Positions 34,322-45,671 of a stretch of 64,000 bases of DNA are shown one piece after another. Numbering within the stretch: the stretch's first letter is position 1; each line of letters starts with the position of its first letter. The position numbers and the translations under genes were made by a program. The stretch comes from Microbacterium caowuchunii (GTDB lineage Bacteria > Actinomycetota > Actinomycetes > Actinomycetales > Microbacteriaceae): NCBI RefSeq assembly GCF_008727755.1, contig NZ_CP044231.1, forward strand, positions 2,976,001 through 3,040,000. Reading direction: 5' to 3'. The notes beneath the pieces are model-generated. The model had not been told where the DNA came from. It searched no databases and saw only the letters and a program-made list of their open reading frames with translations.

Positions 34322-35305
34322 CTACACGTTCTTCTGTTTGAGCCCCGACAGGAGAACGGCGGCGATGATGATCACGCCGATGAGCACCTGCTGGATGTAG
34401 GTGTTGACCCCGACGATGTTGAGGCCGTTCTGAACGACACCGATGATCGCGACACCCACGATCGTCCCGGCGATGTTCGCCTGACCCGACCGCAGCAGGG
34501 TCATACCGAGGAACACCGCGGCGACCGCGAACATCATGAGGTCGTTCGCGCTCGAGGAGCCGGCGCTGCCGAGGCGACTGACCAGGACGATGCCCGCCAG
34601 GCCAGAGAGGAAACCCGCGACCACGAATGCGAGAAAGCGAGTGGAGCGGACGCTGACGCCCGAGAGTCGGGCGACCTCGGCATTGCCACCGATCGCGTAC
34701 CACCGTCGACCGATCGTCGTGAACCGCAGCACCGCCCAAGCGAGGAGAGCGATGATGATCGCGTAGATGACCGGGAACGGCACACCGTTCACACGCGACT
34801 GCCCGATGAAGCCGAACTCCTCCGGCCAGCCGTACAGGGTCGTTCCACCCGTCACGATCAGCGCGAGCCCGGCGACGGTGGTCATGGTCGCCAGCGTCGC
34901 GACAAAGGCCGAGAGGTTGAGGTAGGCGACAAGGATGCCGTTGACCACGCCGACGAGCGTGCCCACGACCAGAGCCAGGATGATCGCGAGCGGGACGGGC
35001 ACACCGGCGATCATGAGGGCGGCAGCCGACGCGCCCGACAGGGTCGCCGTCGTGCCCACCGACAAGTCGAAGTCTCCGACGACCATGACGAAGGTCTGCC
35101 CGAGCGCGATGATCGTCAGAATCGCGACCTGATTGAGGATGTTCGTCATGTTGCCGGCGGTGAGGAACACCCCACCGCCGGTGATCGTGAACACGATGAC
35201 GAGCACGACGAGCGCGATGACCGTGCTCCCCTGCCATACCCACTGCATGGGCGAAGGGCGGTCGCGTTCCACCGCGGCGATCGTGAGAGTCTCTGTCTGC
35301 GCCAT
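34322..35305 (-). CDS. Sugar ABC transporter permease, RbsC-like
   Basis: 327-residue permease with about nine hydrophobic segments and the family blocks NMTNILNQVAILTIIALGQTFVMVVGDFDLSVG (residues about 50-82), RRWYAIGGNAEVARLSGVSV and FLGMTLLRSGQANIAGT. I start at 35305 (MAQTETL), two bases after the ATPase stop. The 106-bp gap downstream, before rbsB, shows no clear signal. Confidence 0.92.
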   Translation of the reverse strand: MAQTETLTIAAVERDRPSPMQWVWQGSTVIALVVLVIVFTITGGGVFLTAGNMTNILNQVAILTIIALGQTFVMVVGDFDLSVGTTATLSGASAAALMIAGVPVPLAIILALVVGTLVGVVNGILVAYLNLSAFVATLATMTTVAGLALIVTGGTTLYGWPEEFGFIGQSRVNGVPFPVIYAIIIALLAWAVLRFTTIGRRWYAIGGNAEVARLSGVSVRSTRFLAFVVAGFLSGLAGIVLVSRLGSAGSSSANDLMMFAVAAVFLGMTLLRSGQANIAGTIVGVAIIGVVQNGLNIVGVNTYIQQVLIGVIIIAAVLLSGLKQKNV

Positions 35306-35306
35306 G

Positions 35307-36839
35307 TCAGGCGTCCCTTCCATATGCGTACGTGAGGATGAGCTCATCGTCGGCGCCGTCTGCGTCGACTTCGCCGGAGATGTGGCCCTCGTGCATCACG
35401 AGAATCCGATCCGAAAGCCCGATGAGTTCGGGCAGTTCGCTCGAGACGGCAACGACCGCGGTTCCCTTTGCGGCGAGTTCGCGGATCAGGCGGTAGATCT
35501 CCGCCTTCGTACCCACATCGATTCCCCGAGTGGGTTCATCCATGAGCAGCACTTTCGGGTTCCGTGCGAGCATTTTCGCCAGCACGACCTTCTGCTGATT
35601 TCCGCCGGAGAGCTGCCCGACGGGCTGTCGGACGCTTCTGGCCTTGATTCGCAGGTCCGCGAGCGCCCGCTTGGCCAACTGCACGATGCGTCGTTGAGAC
35701 ACAATGCCTCCGGGGCTGACCGACTTCAGGTTCGCGAGCGCGATGTTCTCGGCGATCGGTGCCGAGAGGATCACGCCCTGCGCCCGGCGCTCCTCGGGAA
35801 CGAGGGCGATGCCCGCGTCCAGGGCGCGACCGACTCCGCGGCCGACCACCGCGGTTCCGTCGACCTCCACGATGCCCGCCGAGTTCTTCTGCGCTCCGGC
35901 GAGGAGACGGAGCAGCTCACTTCGGCCCGATCCCGCGAGACCTCCGACGCCGACGACCTCGCCCGCCCGCACCTGGAATGACACGTCGCTGACACGCCGA
36001 CCGGAGAGCCCGTCGACCGACAGCACGACCTCGCCTCCGCCCATGCCGCGCTGAGGGTACAGCTCGTTCTGCTCGCGACCGACCATCGTCGAGATGACGT
36101 CGTCGATCGACGAGTCGGACACATTCTTGGTCACGATGGTGCGGCCGTTGCGCATCACGGTGAGCCGGTCACACAGGGCGAACACCTCTTCGAGGCGGTG
36201 CGAGATATAGACGATGGCGACGCCCTCATCGCGCAGACTCCGCAGGACCGCGAAGAGTCCCTCGATCTCGGTGTCGGTGAGAGCCGCGGTCGGCTCGTCC
36301 AGGATCAGCACCTTGGCATCGATCGACAAGGCGCGGGCGACCGCGACCATCGTCTGCTGGACGGGCGAGAGCCCGCCGGCGAGGCGACGCAGATTGATGT
36401 GCTGGCCCAGGCGGTCCAGTAGGGCCTGTGCGTGCCTGCGAAGTTCTTTCCACCGCACGACCCCGAGCATCGCCGGCACCTCCGCGCCCAGCACGATGTT
36501 CTCCGCAACGCTGATCGTCGGCACGATCGAGAGTTCCTGGTAGAGCGCGACGAGACCGGCGCGGTGCGCGGCGCGCACATTGGGGAAGTCGACGGCTTCG
36601 CCGGCCATCAGCACCTCGCCCTGATCCTGCCGATACAGCCCGGTGATGATCTTGATGAGCGTCGACTTGCCCGCGCCGTTCTCCCCGAGAAGGGCATGGA
36701 TCTCTCCGGGCCGCACCTCCAGGTCGACACCGCGCAACGCCTGGACACCGTCGAAGTGCTTCGTGATACCGCGCACCTCAAGGAGCGGCGCGATGAACGG
36801 CACCGAAGCGGGGGCGTCTACATAAGTAGGAATGCTCAT
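35307..36839 (-). CDS. Sugar ABC transporter ATP-binding protein, RbsA-like
   Basis: 510-residue tandem ATPase. The first half has Walker A GENGAGKST and signature LSPVQQTMV; the second has the degenerate P-loop GLAGSGRSE and LSGGNQQKV with Walker B VLLMDEPTRGID, as usual in this family. ATGA overlap with the Zn-dehydrogenase gene upstream. Confidence 0.94.
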   Translation of the reverse strand: MSIPTYVDAPASVPFIAPLLEVRGITKHFDGVQALRGVDLEVRPGEIHALLGENGAGKSTLIKIITGLYRQDQGEVLMAGEAVDFPNVRAAHRAGLVALYQELSIVPTISVAENIVLGAEVPAMLGVVRWKELRRHAQALLDRLGQHINLRRLAGGLSPVQQTMVAVARALSIDAKVLILDEPTAALTDTEIEGLFAVLRSLRDEGVAIVYISHRLEEVFALCDRLTVMRNGRTIVTKNVSDSSIDDVISTMVGREQNELYPQRGMGGGEVVLSVDGLSGRRVSDVSFQVRAGEVVGVGGLAGSGRSELLRLLAGAQKNSAGIVEVDGTAVVGRGVGRALDAGIALVPEERRAQGVILSAPIAENIALANLKSVSPGGIVSQRRIVQLAKRALADLRIKARSVRQPVGQLSGGNQQKVVLAKMLARNPKVLLMDEPTRGIDVGTKAEIYRLIRELAAKGTAVVAVSSELPELIGLSDRILVMHEGHISGEVDADGADDELILTYAYGRDA

Positions 36840-37903
36840 CGCCGGACCTCCTCATCGATCTGATTGCACCGGAGGACCACCTTGGGGTGGCGCCCGCTGA
36901 CATGGGCGGCGAAGGCCTCCTCCGCATCCTCGAGCGGGAACACGGCTGCGGTGAGCTCGTCCACGTCGAGGTGCGGCAGGATCTGCAGGGCCCGGGGGAA
37001 CGCATAGGGCGACACGAAGACGCCGGTGAGCGTGAGTTCCTTGAGGTAGAGGAAGTCCGAGAGGTTGAGCGGCATCTCGAAGTCCTCGGGGTACATCGCC
37101 CCGTAGACCACGGTCCCCCCGCGCGCGGCGATGTCGAGCAGTCCCCGGACCGCGCGGGTGGATCCGGAGGCGTCGATCACCACGTCGAATCCCCGCCCGC
37201 CGGTGATCTCGTCGGCCAGCGCGGACTGGTCCTCCTCGGCGGGGTCGATCACGAACTCCGCCCCGTGCCGCCGCGCCATGGCCCGACGTTCGGCGATCGG
37301 CTCGATCATCGTCAGCGATGTCGCCCCGTGCATCTTCATGACCTGGAGCGCGAGCTGCCCGATGGGTCCGCCACCGCAGATCGCGACGCGATCGCCGACC
37401 CTCATCCGGGTCTTGTCCGCGATCCGGACGGCGACCGAGGTCGGTTCCAACAGGCACCCCTTCAGCAGGCTGACGTCGTCCGGCAGCCGGTAGACCTGCG
37501 ACTCGTGCCAGGTGACCGTCTCGGCCATGCCGGGCCGGTTGTAGTCCTGGATGTGCTCGCAGAACTGCTGCCGGCCCTCCTGGCACGGACGACAGGTGCC
37601 GCAGAAGCGCAGGAAGTTCCCCGCGACCCGGTCCCCGATCCGCAGGCCGTTCCGGTGCGCCCGCTCGCCGAGCGCCTCCACGATCCCGGAGAGCTCGTGC
37701 CCGAGGCCGATCGGGACGTCGGTTCCGAAGAACCCCTCCGCGAGGTGCGGATCCGACCCGCAGATGGCGGAGTACGCCACCCGGATGCGGACGTCCTCGA
37801 CCCCGAGTGGAGGTTCGGGGAAGTCGACGACGCCGACCCGCCCGCGTGTGGTGTCGTCGGGGTCGCGCAGACTCCCGATCCTGGTGACCGCTACCGTTCT
37901 CAT
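36836..37903 (-). CDS. Zinc-dependent alcohol/polyol dehydrogenase
   Basis: 355-residue medium-chain dehydrogenase. It has the catalytic Zn Cys in SAICGSDPH and GLGHELSG, the structural-Zn four-Cys loop from FCGTCRPC to QFC, and the Rossmann motif CGGGPIGQLALQVMKMHG. It resembles L-idonate/sorbitol/threonine dehydrogenases. The position between split transketolase and ribose-type transporter genes points to a polyol or sugar-acid substrate. Confidence 0.9.
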   Translation of the reverse strand: MRTVAVTRIGSLRDPDDTTRGRVGVVDFPEPPLGVEDVRIRVAYSAICGSDPHLAEGFFGTDVPIGLGHELSGIVEALGERAHRNGLRIGDRVAGNFLRFCGTCRPCQEGRQQFCEHIQDYNRPGMAETVTWHESQVYRLPDDVSLLKGCLLEPTSVAVRIADKTRMRVGDRVAICGGGPIGQLALQVMKMHGATSLTMIEPIAERRAMARRHGAEFVIDPAEEDQSALADEITGGRGFDVVIDASGSTRAVRGLLDIAARGGTVVYGAMYPEDFEMPLNLSDFLYLKELTLTGVFVSPYAFPRALQILPHLDVDELTAAVFPLEDAEEAFAAHVSGRHPKVVLRCNQIDEEVRR

Positions 37904-37929
37904 CCGCGTCTCCGTCGACTCGAGGTGGC

Positions 37930-38892
37930 TCAGTGGGCGGCGATGATCCGGCGGACCGCGGCGATCGTCGCGTCGAGGCCGTAGCCGTGCTTGTCGCGCA
38001 ACTCCTCGTCGTCCCCGAAGCCGGCGTAGACCTGCGGGATGCCGAGGCGTTCGAACGCCGTGAGGTGAACACCCTTGTCGGCGACGACGTCGGCGATCCG
38101 GGTGGCGAGACCGCCGTAGGCGAGGTGGTCCTCCAGCACGACGAACCGTCCGTCGGTCTCCTGCGCGCACCGCACGACGAGCTCCTCATCGATCGGCTTG
38201 AGCGTGAACATGTCCACGACCCGCACCGACCTGCCATCCTTCGCGAGCGCGTCCGCGGCATCCAGGGCCTGGGCGACCGTCGTCCCATGCGTGAAGATCG
38301 TCGCGTCGGTCCCCTCCCGGGCGACGATGCCCTTGCCGATCCGGATGTCGTGCTCCCCCGGCTCGTAGAGCACCTTGTCCTTCTTGCCCACCGCGAGGCG
38401 GATGTAGAGCGGCCCCGTCATCGCCATGGACTGCCGCAGGATCTCCCCGACCATCAGCGGGTCGCCGATCGAGGTGACCGTCATGTTCGTCAGCGCGCAC
38501 ATGAGGGCGAGGTCCTCGACGGCGTAGTGGGTCGAGCCGCCGTTGCCGACGAGCCCCCCGTGGGTGCCGATGATCTTCACCGGCAGGTTGGGGTAGCAGA
38601 CGTCGGTGCGGATCTGTTCGAGCGCGCGCATGCTGAGGAAGGGGAGCATCCCCGAGACGACCGGGATGTTCCCGTCGTAGGCGAGGCCGGCGGCGATGCC
38701 GACGCAGGCCTGTTCCGCGAGCCCCACGTCGAGGAAGCGGTCCGGATAGGCGTCGCGGAACTCGACCAGGGTCGCCCCGATGTCCGGGGTCAGCACCCAC
38801 AGGTTCTCATGCTCGGCGCCGAGCTCCGCCAGGGTGGAGCCGATCACGGAGCGCGCCGAGAGCATCTCTCCGAAGGTGAATGTGACGGGCAT
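37930..38892 (-). CDS. Transketolase-like protein, C-terminal subunit
   Basis: 320-residue protein matching the pyrimidine-binding and C-terminal domains of transketolase. It has DIGATLVEFRDAYPDRFLDVGLAEQACVGIAAGLA (the catalytic Glu in GLAEQ near 78), GTHGGLVGNGGSTHYAVEDLALM and IFTHGTTVAQALDAA. One-base overlap with the N-terminal subunit gene. Split transketolases act in side pathways, for example apulose-4-phosphate or sulfo-sugar transketolases, so the donor may not be xylulose-5-phosphate. Confidence 0.88.
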   Translation of the reverse strand: MPVTFTFGEMLSARSVIGSTLAELGAEHENLWVLTPDIGATLVEFRDAYPDRFLDVGLAEQACVGIAAGLAYDGNIPVVSGMLPFLSMRALEQIRTDVCYPNLPVKIIGTHGGLVGNGGSTHYAVEDLALMCALTNMTVTSIGDPLMVGEILRQSMAMTGPLYIRLAVGKKDKVLYEPGEHDIRIGKGIVAREGTDATIFTHGTTVAQALDAADALAKDGRSVRVVDMFTLKPIDEELVVRCAQETDGRFVVLEDHLAYGGLATRIADVVADKGVHLTAFERLGIPQVYAGFGDDEELRDKHGYGLDATIAAVRRIIAAH

Positions 38893-39767
38893 CAGACGGT
38901 CTCCTTCTCGCGCGAGGCCGCCAGTGCGGCCATGGCTCGTTCCAGGTCGGCAGCGCCGAGGGATCCGGCATGCCAAGCGAGGTTCGCCTCCATGAAATCG
39001 ACGCCCTTGCCCTTGACGGTGTCGCAGATGACGACCGTGGGCCGGTCGCTGTCGGCCGGCGGGAGCGCGTCGATGGCGGCGACCAGCTGCGCCATGTCGT
39101 GACCGTCGGCCTGCACGACGTTCCAGCCGAATGCCCGCCACTTGTCGGGATACGGCTCGAACACGACCCGCTCCTCAGCGAAGCTCGTCATGAGCTGGCG
39201 GTTGCGGTCGACGAAGGCGACGAGATTCCCGAGCTCGTTGCTGCGCGCCGCCATGGCCGCTTCCCAGACCGACCCCTCGCCCGTCTCGCCGTCGCCGAGC
39301 AGGCAGACGACGCGGTGCCCCTCGCCGCGGTGGCGGGCGCCGAGCGCCATCCCCACCGCCAGCGGCAGACCGTGCCCGAGCGAACCGGTGGAGCACTCCA
39401 CCCCCGGCAGCTGCACCTTGCACGGGTGCATGCCGTAGGCGCTGTCCAGCTGCCCGTAGGTCTCGGCGATCCCGTCATAGGAGAAGAACCCGCGGATCGC
39501 CATCGCGATGTACATGCAGACGGCCGCGTGGCCCTTGCTCAGCACGAACCGGTCGCGCGCCGGGTTGGCGATGTCGGTGGGGTCGACCCGCAGCCCGTAC
39601 TCGAACAGTGCGGTGAAGATGTCGGCGGCGGAGAGGTCCCCGCCGATGTGGACGGCTCCCTCGTACGTGCCGCAGAGCTGCAGCAGTTTGGTGCGCAGTT
39701 CGAACGCGAGCTCCTCGAGCTCCTCGACGCTGTGCATCTTCCCCGTGTCCAGGGTGTGCGTACTCAT
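38892..39767 (-). CDS. Transketolase-like protein, N-terminal (TPP-binding) subunit
   Basis: 291-residue thiamine-diphosphate-binding half. It has VLSKGHAAVCMYIAMA, GSLGHGLPLAVGMALGAR and the TPP motif GDGETGEGSVWEAAMAA...NLVAFVDRN (positions about 158-190). GAGGAGA precedes the ATG. First gene of the long minus-strand operon reaching to 28586. Being split from its C-terminal half is normal for this clade. Confidence 0.88.
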   Translation of the reverse strand: MSTHTLDTGKMHSVEELEELAFELRTKLLQLCGTYEGAVHIGGDLSAADIFTALFEYGLRVDPTDIANPARDRFVLSKGHAAVCMYIAMAIRGFFSYDGIAETYGQLDSAYGMHPCKVQLPGVECSTGSLGHGLPLAVGMALGARHRGEGHRVVCLLGDGETGEGSVWEAAMAARSNELGNLVAFVDRNRQLMTSFAEERVVFEPYPDKWRAFGWNVVQADGHDMAQLVAAIDALPPADSDRPTVVICDTVKGKGVDFMEANLAWHAGSLGAADLERAMAALAASREKETV

Positions 39768-40077
39768 CGCATGTCTCCTCGGTGATGACATGGATGCCGA
39801 TCCCGACGCCGATGGCGGCGTCCTCGTCGACACTCATTCGGTTGCCGGCGGGCTTCTTCGCCCGCGGCGGGAGCGACGTTAGCACGATCCTATTTACAAG
39901 TAAACAGGACTGTATCTAAACTTGTTTACACTCGGAGGGACCGGGCGCTGAGCCCGCAGAATCGACCCACGACTGCAATTCGCCGGGAGTCGATCCACCC
40001 GAGACTTCCCGTCCTCCCGGGCGGAAAGCGGGGGCTCGCCTCCGACACCCACGACACACAGAGAGGTGCATGTCGAG
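39768..40077. promoter_or_regulatory. Divergent promoter region with two AT-rich inverted repeats
   Basis: The 310-bp gap between the transketolase operon and the plus-strand aldehyde dehydrogenase gene is locally AT-rich at 39888-39935. It holds TTTAC-AA-GTAAA (39893-39904) and TAAAC-TT-GTTTA (39917-39928), 24 bp apart. These look like a tandem operator for a GntR- or LacI-type repressor. The rest of the gap shows nothing I can name. Confidence 0.5.
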
Positions 40078-41574
40078 ATGACTGATGTCATGACCACGGC
40101 CGGCCCGCGTACGGGCCTGTACATCGGGGGGCAGGAGCGGTTCACCGAAGACACGCTCGCCGTCGCCGACCCCGCCAAGCCCGGGATGATCGTCGGCCAC
40201 GCCGCCGCCGCATCCGCCGGGGACGTCGCGGATGCCGTCGCCGCGGCGAAGTCCGCCTACCCGGCCTGGACCGCGATGGGCGCCACCGAACGCGCGAAGC
40301 TCATGGCGGAGGCGATCGCCGGGATAGCGGACGACCGCGACGAGGATGCCGCCATCCTCTCCCAGGAGAACGGCAAGGTGCGGTTCGAGGCCTGGGTCGA
40401 CGCCCTCGTCTTCGAGATCCGCTGGAACCTCGCCCTCATGCTGGCCGACGACGTCGACGCGACGAAGACGCTCCCGGTCGTCCCGGGCGCCATCCCCGTC
40501 TCCACCGAGGTCGCCTACCAGTCGCTCGGCGTCGTGACCGTGATCGTGCCCTTCAACTGGCCGATCGCCATCCTCGGCGCCGCCCTTCCGCATGCTCTGC
40601 TGGCCGGGAACACCGCGATCGTGAAGCCGCCGCCCTCGGCACCGCTCGCCACGACCCGCGTCGTGCAGCGCATCGCCGAGAAGCTGCCGCCGGGAGTGCT
40701 GAACGTCATCACCGGGCGGGACGAGAACATGTCCGGCCTCATCCAGAACACGGATGTGGCGAAGGTCTGCTTCACGGGTTCGGTCAACGGCGGCAAGCGC
40801 ATGATGGAGATGGCCTCGAAGACGCTCACCCGGGTGACGCTGGAGCTCGGCGGGAACGACGCGGCGATCTTCCTCGAGGACGCGATCATCGACGACGAGC
40901 ACCTCGACCGGCTGTACGCGGCGATCTACGACACGACCGGGCAGATCTGCATGAACGCCAAGCGCGTCTTCGTGCACCGGTCGCGACTGGACGAGGTCGT
41001 CGCCGGGCTCACCGCCCGCCTCGAGAAGGTCGTCATCGGATACGGCCTCGACGAGGGGACGACGATGGGCCCGCTGCACCAGCCGGCACAGAAGGCGTTC
41101 GTCGAGGAGATCATCTCCGAGGCGAAGGAGGCCGGAGCGGACGTCCGCGAGTTCGGCGAACTCCCCGGCGGGGACCTCGCCGGAGGCAACTTCCTCCGTC
41201 CGGCCATCGTCGTGGACCCGCCGCTGGAACTGCGCGTGGTCACCCAGGAGCAGTTCGGCCCGGTGATCCCGCTCATCCCGTTCGACAGCGAGGAGGAGGC
41301 CATCCGCCTCGCCAACGACACCTGGGCAGGGCTCTGCGGATCGGTGTGGACCGCCGACCCCGCGGCCGCGCACCGGGTCGGCAGCCGGCTGGAATGCGGG
41401 TACGTCTGGGTGAACGACCACGGCGCCACGCGTCTGGACCTGCGCGCCCCGTTCGGCGGCATGAAGCAGTCCGGGTTCGGCCGCGAACAGGGCATCGAGG
41501 GCGTCCGCGCGTTCCAGGACAGCCGCTCCATCGCCACGATCGATCCGGAGGCGCTGGCCGGAATGGCGCACTGA
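40078..41574 (+). CDS. Aldehyde dehydrogenase, possibly for an aromatic aldehyde
   Basis: 498-residue ALDH with VPFNWPIAILGAALPHALL, FTGSVNGGKRM, catalytic Glu in LELGGND and catalytic Cys in TTGQICMNAKRV. I start at 40078; a GTG 12 nt upstream and an ATG 12 nt downstream are alternatives. It faces the O-demethylation operon and ends in a strong terminator, so vanillin or syringaldehyde is an attractive substrate by context. Sequence alone does not fix the substrate. Confidence 0.85.
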   Translation: MTDVMTTAGPRTGLYIGGQERFTEDTLAVADPAKPGMIVGHAAAASAGDVADAVAAAKSAYPAWTAMGATERAKLMAEAIAGIADDRDEDAAILSQENGKVRFEAWVDALVFEIRWNLALMLADDVDATKTLPVVPGAIPVSTEVAYQSLGVVTVIVPFNWPIAILGAALPHALLAGNTAIVKPPPSAPLATTRVVQRIAEKLPPGVLNVITGRDENMSGLIQNTDVAKVCFTGSVNGGKRMMEMASKTLTRVTLELGGNDAAIFLEDAIIDDEHLDRLYAAIYDTTGQICMNAKRVFVHRSRLDEVVAGLTARLEKVVIGYGLDEGTTMGPLHQPAQKAFVEEIISEAKEAGADVREFGELPGGDLAGGNFLRPAIVVDPPLELRVVTQEQFGPVIPLIPFDSEEEAIRLANDTWAGLCGSVWTADPAAAHRVGSRLECGYVWVNDHGATRLDLRAPFGGMKQSGFGREQGIEGVRAFQDSRSIATIDPEALAGMAH

Positions 41575-41584
41575 CCGCACACGC

Positions 41585-41628
41585 GCGACGATGGGGTCCG
41601 TCCCTTCGGGGGCGGGCCCCATCGTCGC
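41585..41628 (+). terminator. Terminator hairpin after the aldehyde dehydrogenase gene
   Basis: A 20-bp stem with two G-U-type mismatches and a TTCG tetraloop starts 11 bp after the stop codon. The UUCG loop is a classic stabilising loop. Confidence 0.85.
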
Positions 41629-41652
41629 TCCCTCACCATCGAAAGGACCGGT

Positions 41653-42201
41653 ATGTCGCACAGTGACCCGCCGCGCAGGCACCACAACGGGTTCGATGAC
41701 CTCGTCACCGAACCGCTGGACGAGATCATCGATCCGGAGAACTTCACCCCGCGCCTGCTGGCGCTCCTGTCGAACGCCCTGGTATGGCGGGAGTCGCACG
41801 AGCTGCGCCGGCGCTTCGGGCTCGGCACCAACGACTGGCGGGTGATCTCCGCGCTCGCGATGTGGCCGGGGGCGTCCGCCTCCGAGGTGTCCGAGTTCAT
41901 CGCGGTGAACAAGGCCGTCGTCTCCAAGAGCGTCACGGTGCTCGCCGCTCGCCACCTCATCGTGCTGGCAGACGGGCCGCGCGGTTCACGGCCGCTGTAC
42001 CTCACGGCCGCCGGCGCGCAGATGCACGACGACATGCTGCCGATCTCGATGAGCGGGCAGGAGATCATCCTGGCCGGCATGACCGCGCAGCAGACCGCGG
42101 ACATGAACGCGTGGTTGCGCGAGATGATCGAGAAGGTCCGGGACGCGGCCCTCCCCGAGCCGGTGGGAGCCGCGACGACGACGTCGTCCGTCGGCGTCTG
42201 A
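41653..42201 (+). CDS. MarR-family regulator of the O-demethylation operon (DesR-like)
   Basis: 182-residue MarR protein: winged helix SASEVSEFIAVNKAVVSKSVTVL (around residues 75-98) and a wing with GPRGSRPLYLTAAG. It lies 119 bp upstream of metF-purU-ligM on the same strand, and a 22-bp perfect palindrome sits in that gap. In Sphingobium SYK-6 a MarR-type protein (DesR) represses the vanillate/syringate O-demethylation genes; a similar job here is inferred from context. Confidence 0.82.
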   Translation: MSHSDPPRRHHNGFDDLVTEPLDEIIDPENFTPRLLALLSNALVWRESHELRRRFGLGTNDWRVISALAMWPGASASEVSEFIAVNKAVVSKSVTVLAARHLIVLADGPRGSRPLYLTAAGAQMHDDMLPISMSGQEIILAGMTAQQTADMNAWLREMIEKVRDAALPEPVGAATTTSSVGV

Positions 42202-42205
42202 GCGT

Positions 42206-42236
42206 CCACCCTTCCGCCAGGTGGAGTCCGGCGGAA
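42206..42236. promoter_or_regulatory. Candidate IclR-type site upstream of metF
   Basis: Perfect arms TTCCGCC (42212-42218) and GGCGGAA (42230-42236) are separated by 11 bp. The left half with its flank, 42206-42225, matches the second IclR-type palindrome near 16170 at 18 of 20 bases. A second regulator may therefore act here. Confidence 0.35.
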
Positions 42237-42248
42237 ATACCTCTTGCC

Positions 42249-42270
42249 ATTACCTATGGCCATAGGTAAT
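42249..42270. promoter_or_regulatory. Perfect 22-bp palindrome, probable MarR operator
   Basis: ATTACCTATGG followed immediately by its exact reverse complement. It overlaps a possible promoter (TTGCCA at 42244, TAATGT 17 bp further on), 50 bp before metF, so binding would block transcription. A 16-of-20 match to the core lies at 62440-62459 between the second ligM and galB. It is the most convincing operator in the window. Confidence 0.78.
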
Positions 42271-42320
42271 GTGGCGATTGGAGCAGCAACGATGCACTCC
42301 CGAGCGGAAGGACCCGATCA

Positions 42321-43196
42321 GTGGCTCACACTTCACCCGCAGCAAACGATGCCGCCTCACTTCGTCTCGTCGACGACTACTCGCTGGAGATGACCGGCAA
42401 GGACATCCCCGGCCTGGAGCAGGCGCGCGCGACCATCCCGGCCGGCACCAAGATCAACGTCACCTTCCTCGGCAACGAGGACCTCGACATGCGCGTCGCG
42501 GCGTCCAAAGCCGTCAAGGACATGGGATTCATCCCGGTCCCGCACATCTCCGCCCGGCGCCTGTCCTCCCAGGGGCAGCTCGAGGAGTTCCTCGGACGCC
42601 TCCAGGAGGTCGGCGCGACCGAGCACGTGTTCGCCGTCGGCGGCGACCCGGCCGAGCCGGAGGGCCCCTACCCGGACTCCCTGTCGGTGATCCGCTCGGG
42701 CATCCTGCAGAAGTACGGCGTCAAGGAGGTGTCCATCGCCGGCTACCCGGAGGGACACCCCGACATCCCGAACGACGTCCTGTGGCGCCACCTCGAGGAC
42801 AAGTCGGCCGCCCTGAAGGATGCGGGACTGGATGCGGTCATCCTCACCCAGTTCGCCTTCGACACCGACCCGGTCACGACCTGGATCCAGGGCGTGCGCG
42901 ACCGCGGCATCGAGACCGAGATCCGCATCGGCACCCCGGGACCGGCCGGCGTCAAGCGCCTGATCGGATTCGCCCGCCGCTTCGGCGTCGGCGCGAACGC
43001 GATGATCGTGAAGAAGTACGGGTTCTCGCTCACGAACCTCATGGGCACCGCGGGTCCGGACCGCTTCGTCACCGACCTGGCGGCCCTGCTTGCGCAGAAC
43101 CCCTCCTCCGGGGATGTCAAACTGCATTTCTACACGTTCGGCGGGCTGCTCGCGACCTCTCAGTGGGCGCGGGACTACGTCGCCGCCCGATCCTGA
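42321..43196 (+). CDS. metF: Methylenetetrahydrofolate reductase, MetF-type
   Basis: 291-residue TIM-barrel protein. It opens LRLVDDYSLEMTGKDIPGLEQA, then INVTFLGNEDLDMRVAASKAV, VPHISARRL, and the folate/FAD region FAVGGDPAEPEGPYPDSL (near residue 95). This resembles the MetF encoded with LigM in Sphingobium SYK-6. It would oxidise 5-methyl-THF, left by O-demethylation, toward 5,10-methylene-THF; in methionine synthesis the same enzyme runs the other way. GTG start with AAGGA upstream. First gene of metF-purU-ligM. Confidence 0.88.
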   Translation: MAHTSPAANDAASLRLVDDYSLEMTGKDIPGLEQARATIPAGTKINVTFLGNEDLDMRVAASKAVKDMGFIPVPHISARRLSSQGQLEEFLGRLQEVGATEHVFAVGGDPAEPEGPYPDSLSVIRSGILQKYGVKEVSIAGYPEGHPDIPNDVLWRHLEDKSAALKDAGLDAVILTQFAFDTDPVTTWIQGVRDRGIETEIRIGTPGPAGVKRLIGFARRFGVGANAMIVKKYGFSLTNLMGTAGPDRFVTDLAALLAQNPSSGDVKLHFYTFGGLLATSQWARDYVAARS

Positions 43197-43210
43197 GGAG
43201 AACGCTTCCT

Positions 43211-45545
<2,335 letters not shown>

Positions 45546-45553
45546 TCCACCAC

Positions 45554-45601
45554 CACGAGGGGTCCGGGCGCATGCGCTCGGGCCCCTCGTGCCATATCCG
45601 C
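45554..45601 (+). terminator. Terminator hairpin after ligM
   Basis: Inverted repeat of about 17 bp (CACGAGGGGTCCGGGC with its near-complement) starting 8 bp after the ligM stop codon. It closes the metF-purU-ligM operon. Confidence 0.8.
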
Positions 45602-45671
45602 CGCATCCCGCCGGTAGGGTCGGCAGACGGCGCCCGCGTCCTCCCGGGGGCGCGCTCCAGGAGGGAACCCG

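Noticed and set aside
39916..41955. A 679-codon minus-strand frame opposite the aldehyde dehydrogenase
   Set aside because: The predicted protein is low-complexity and the plus strand has complete ALDH motifs in frame; it is an antisense shadow.
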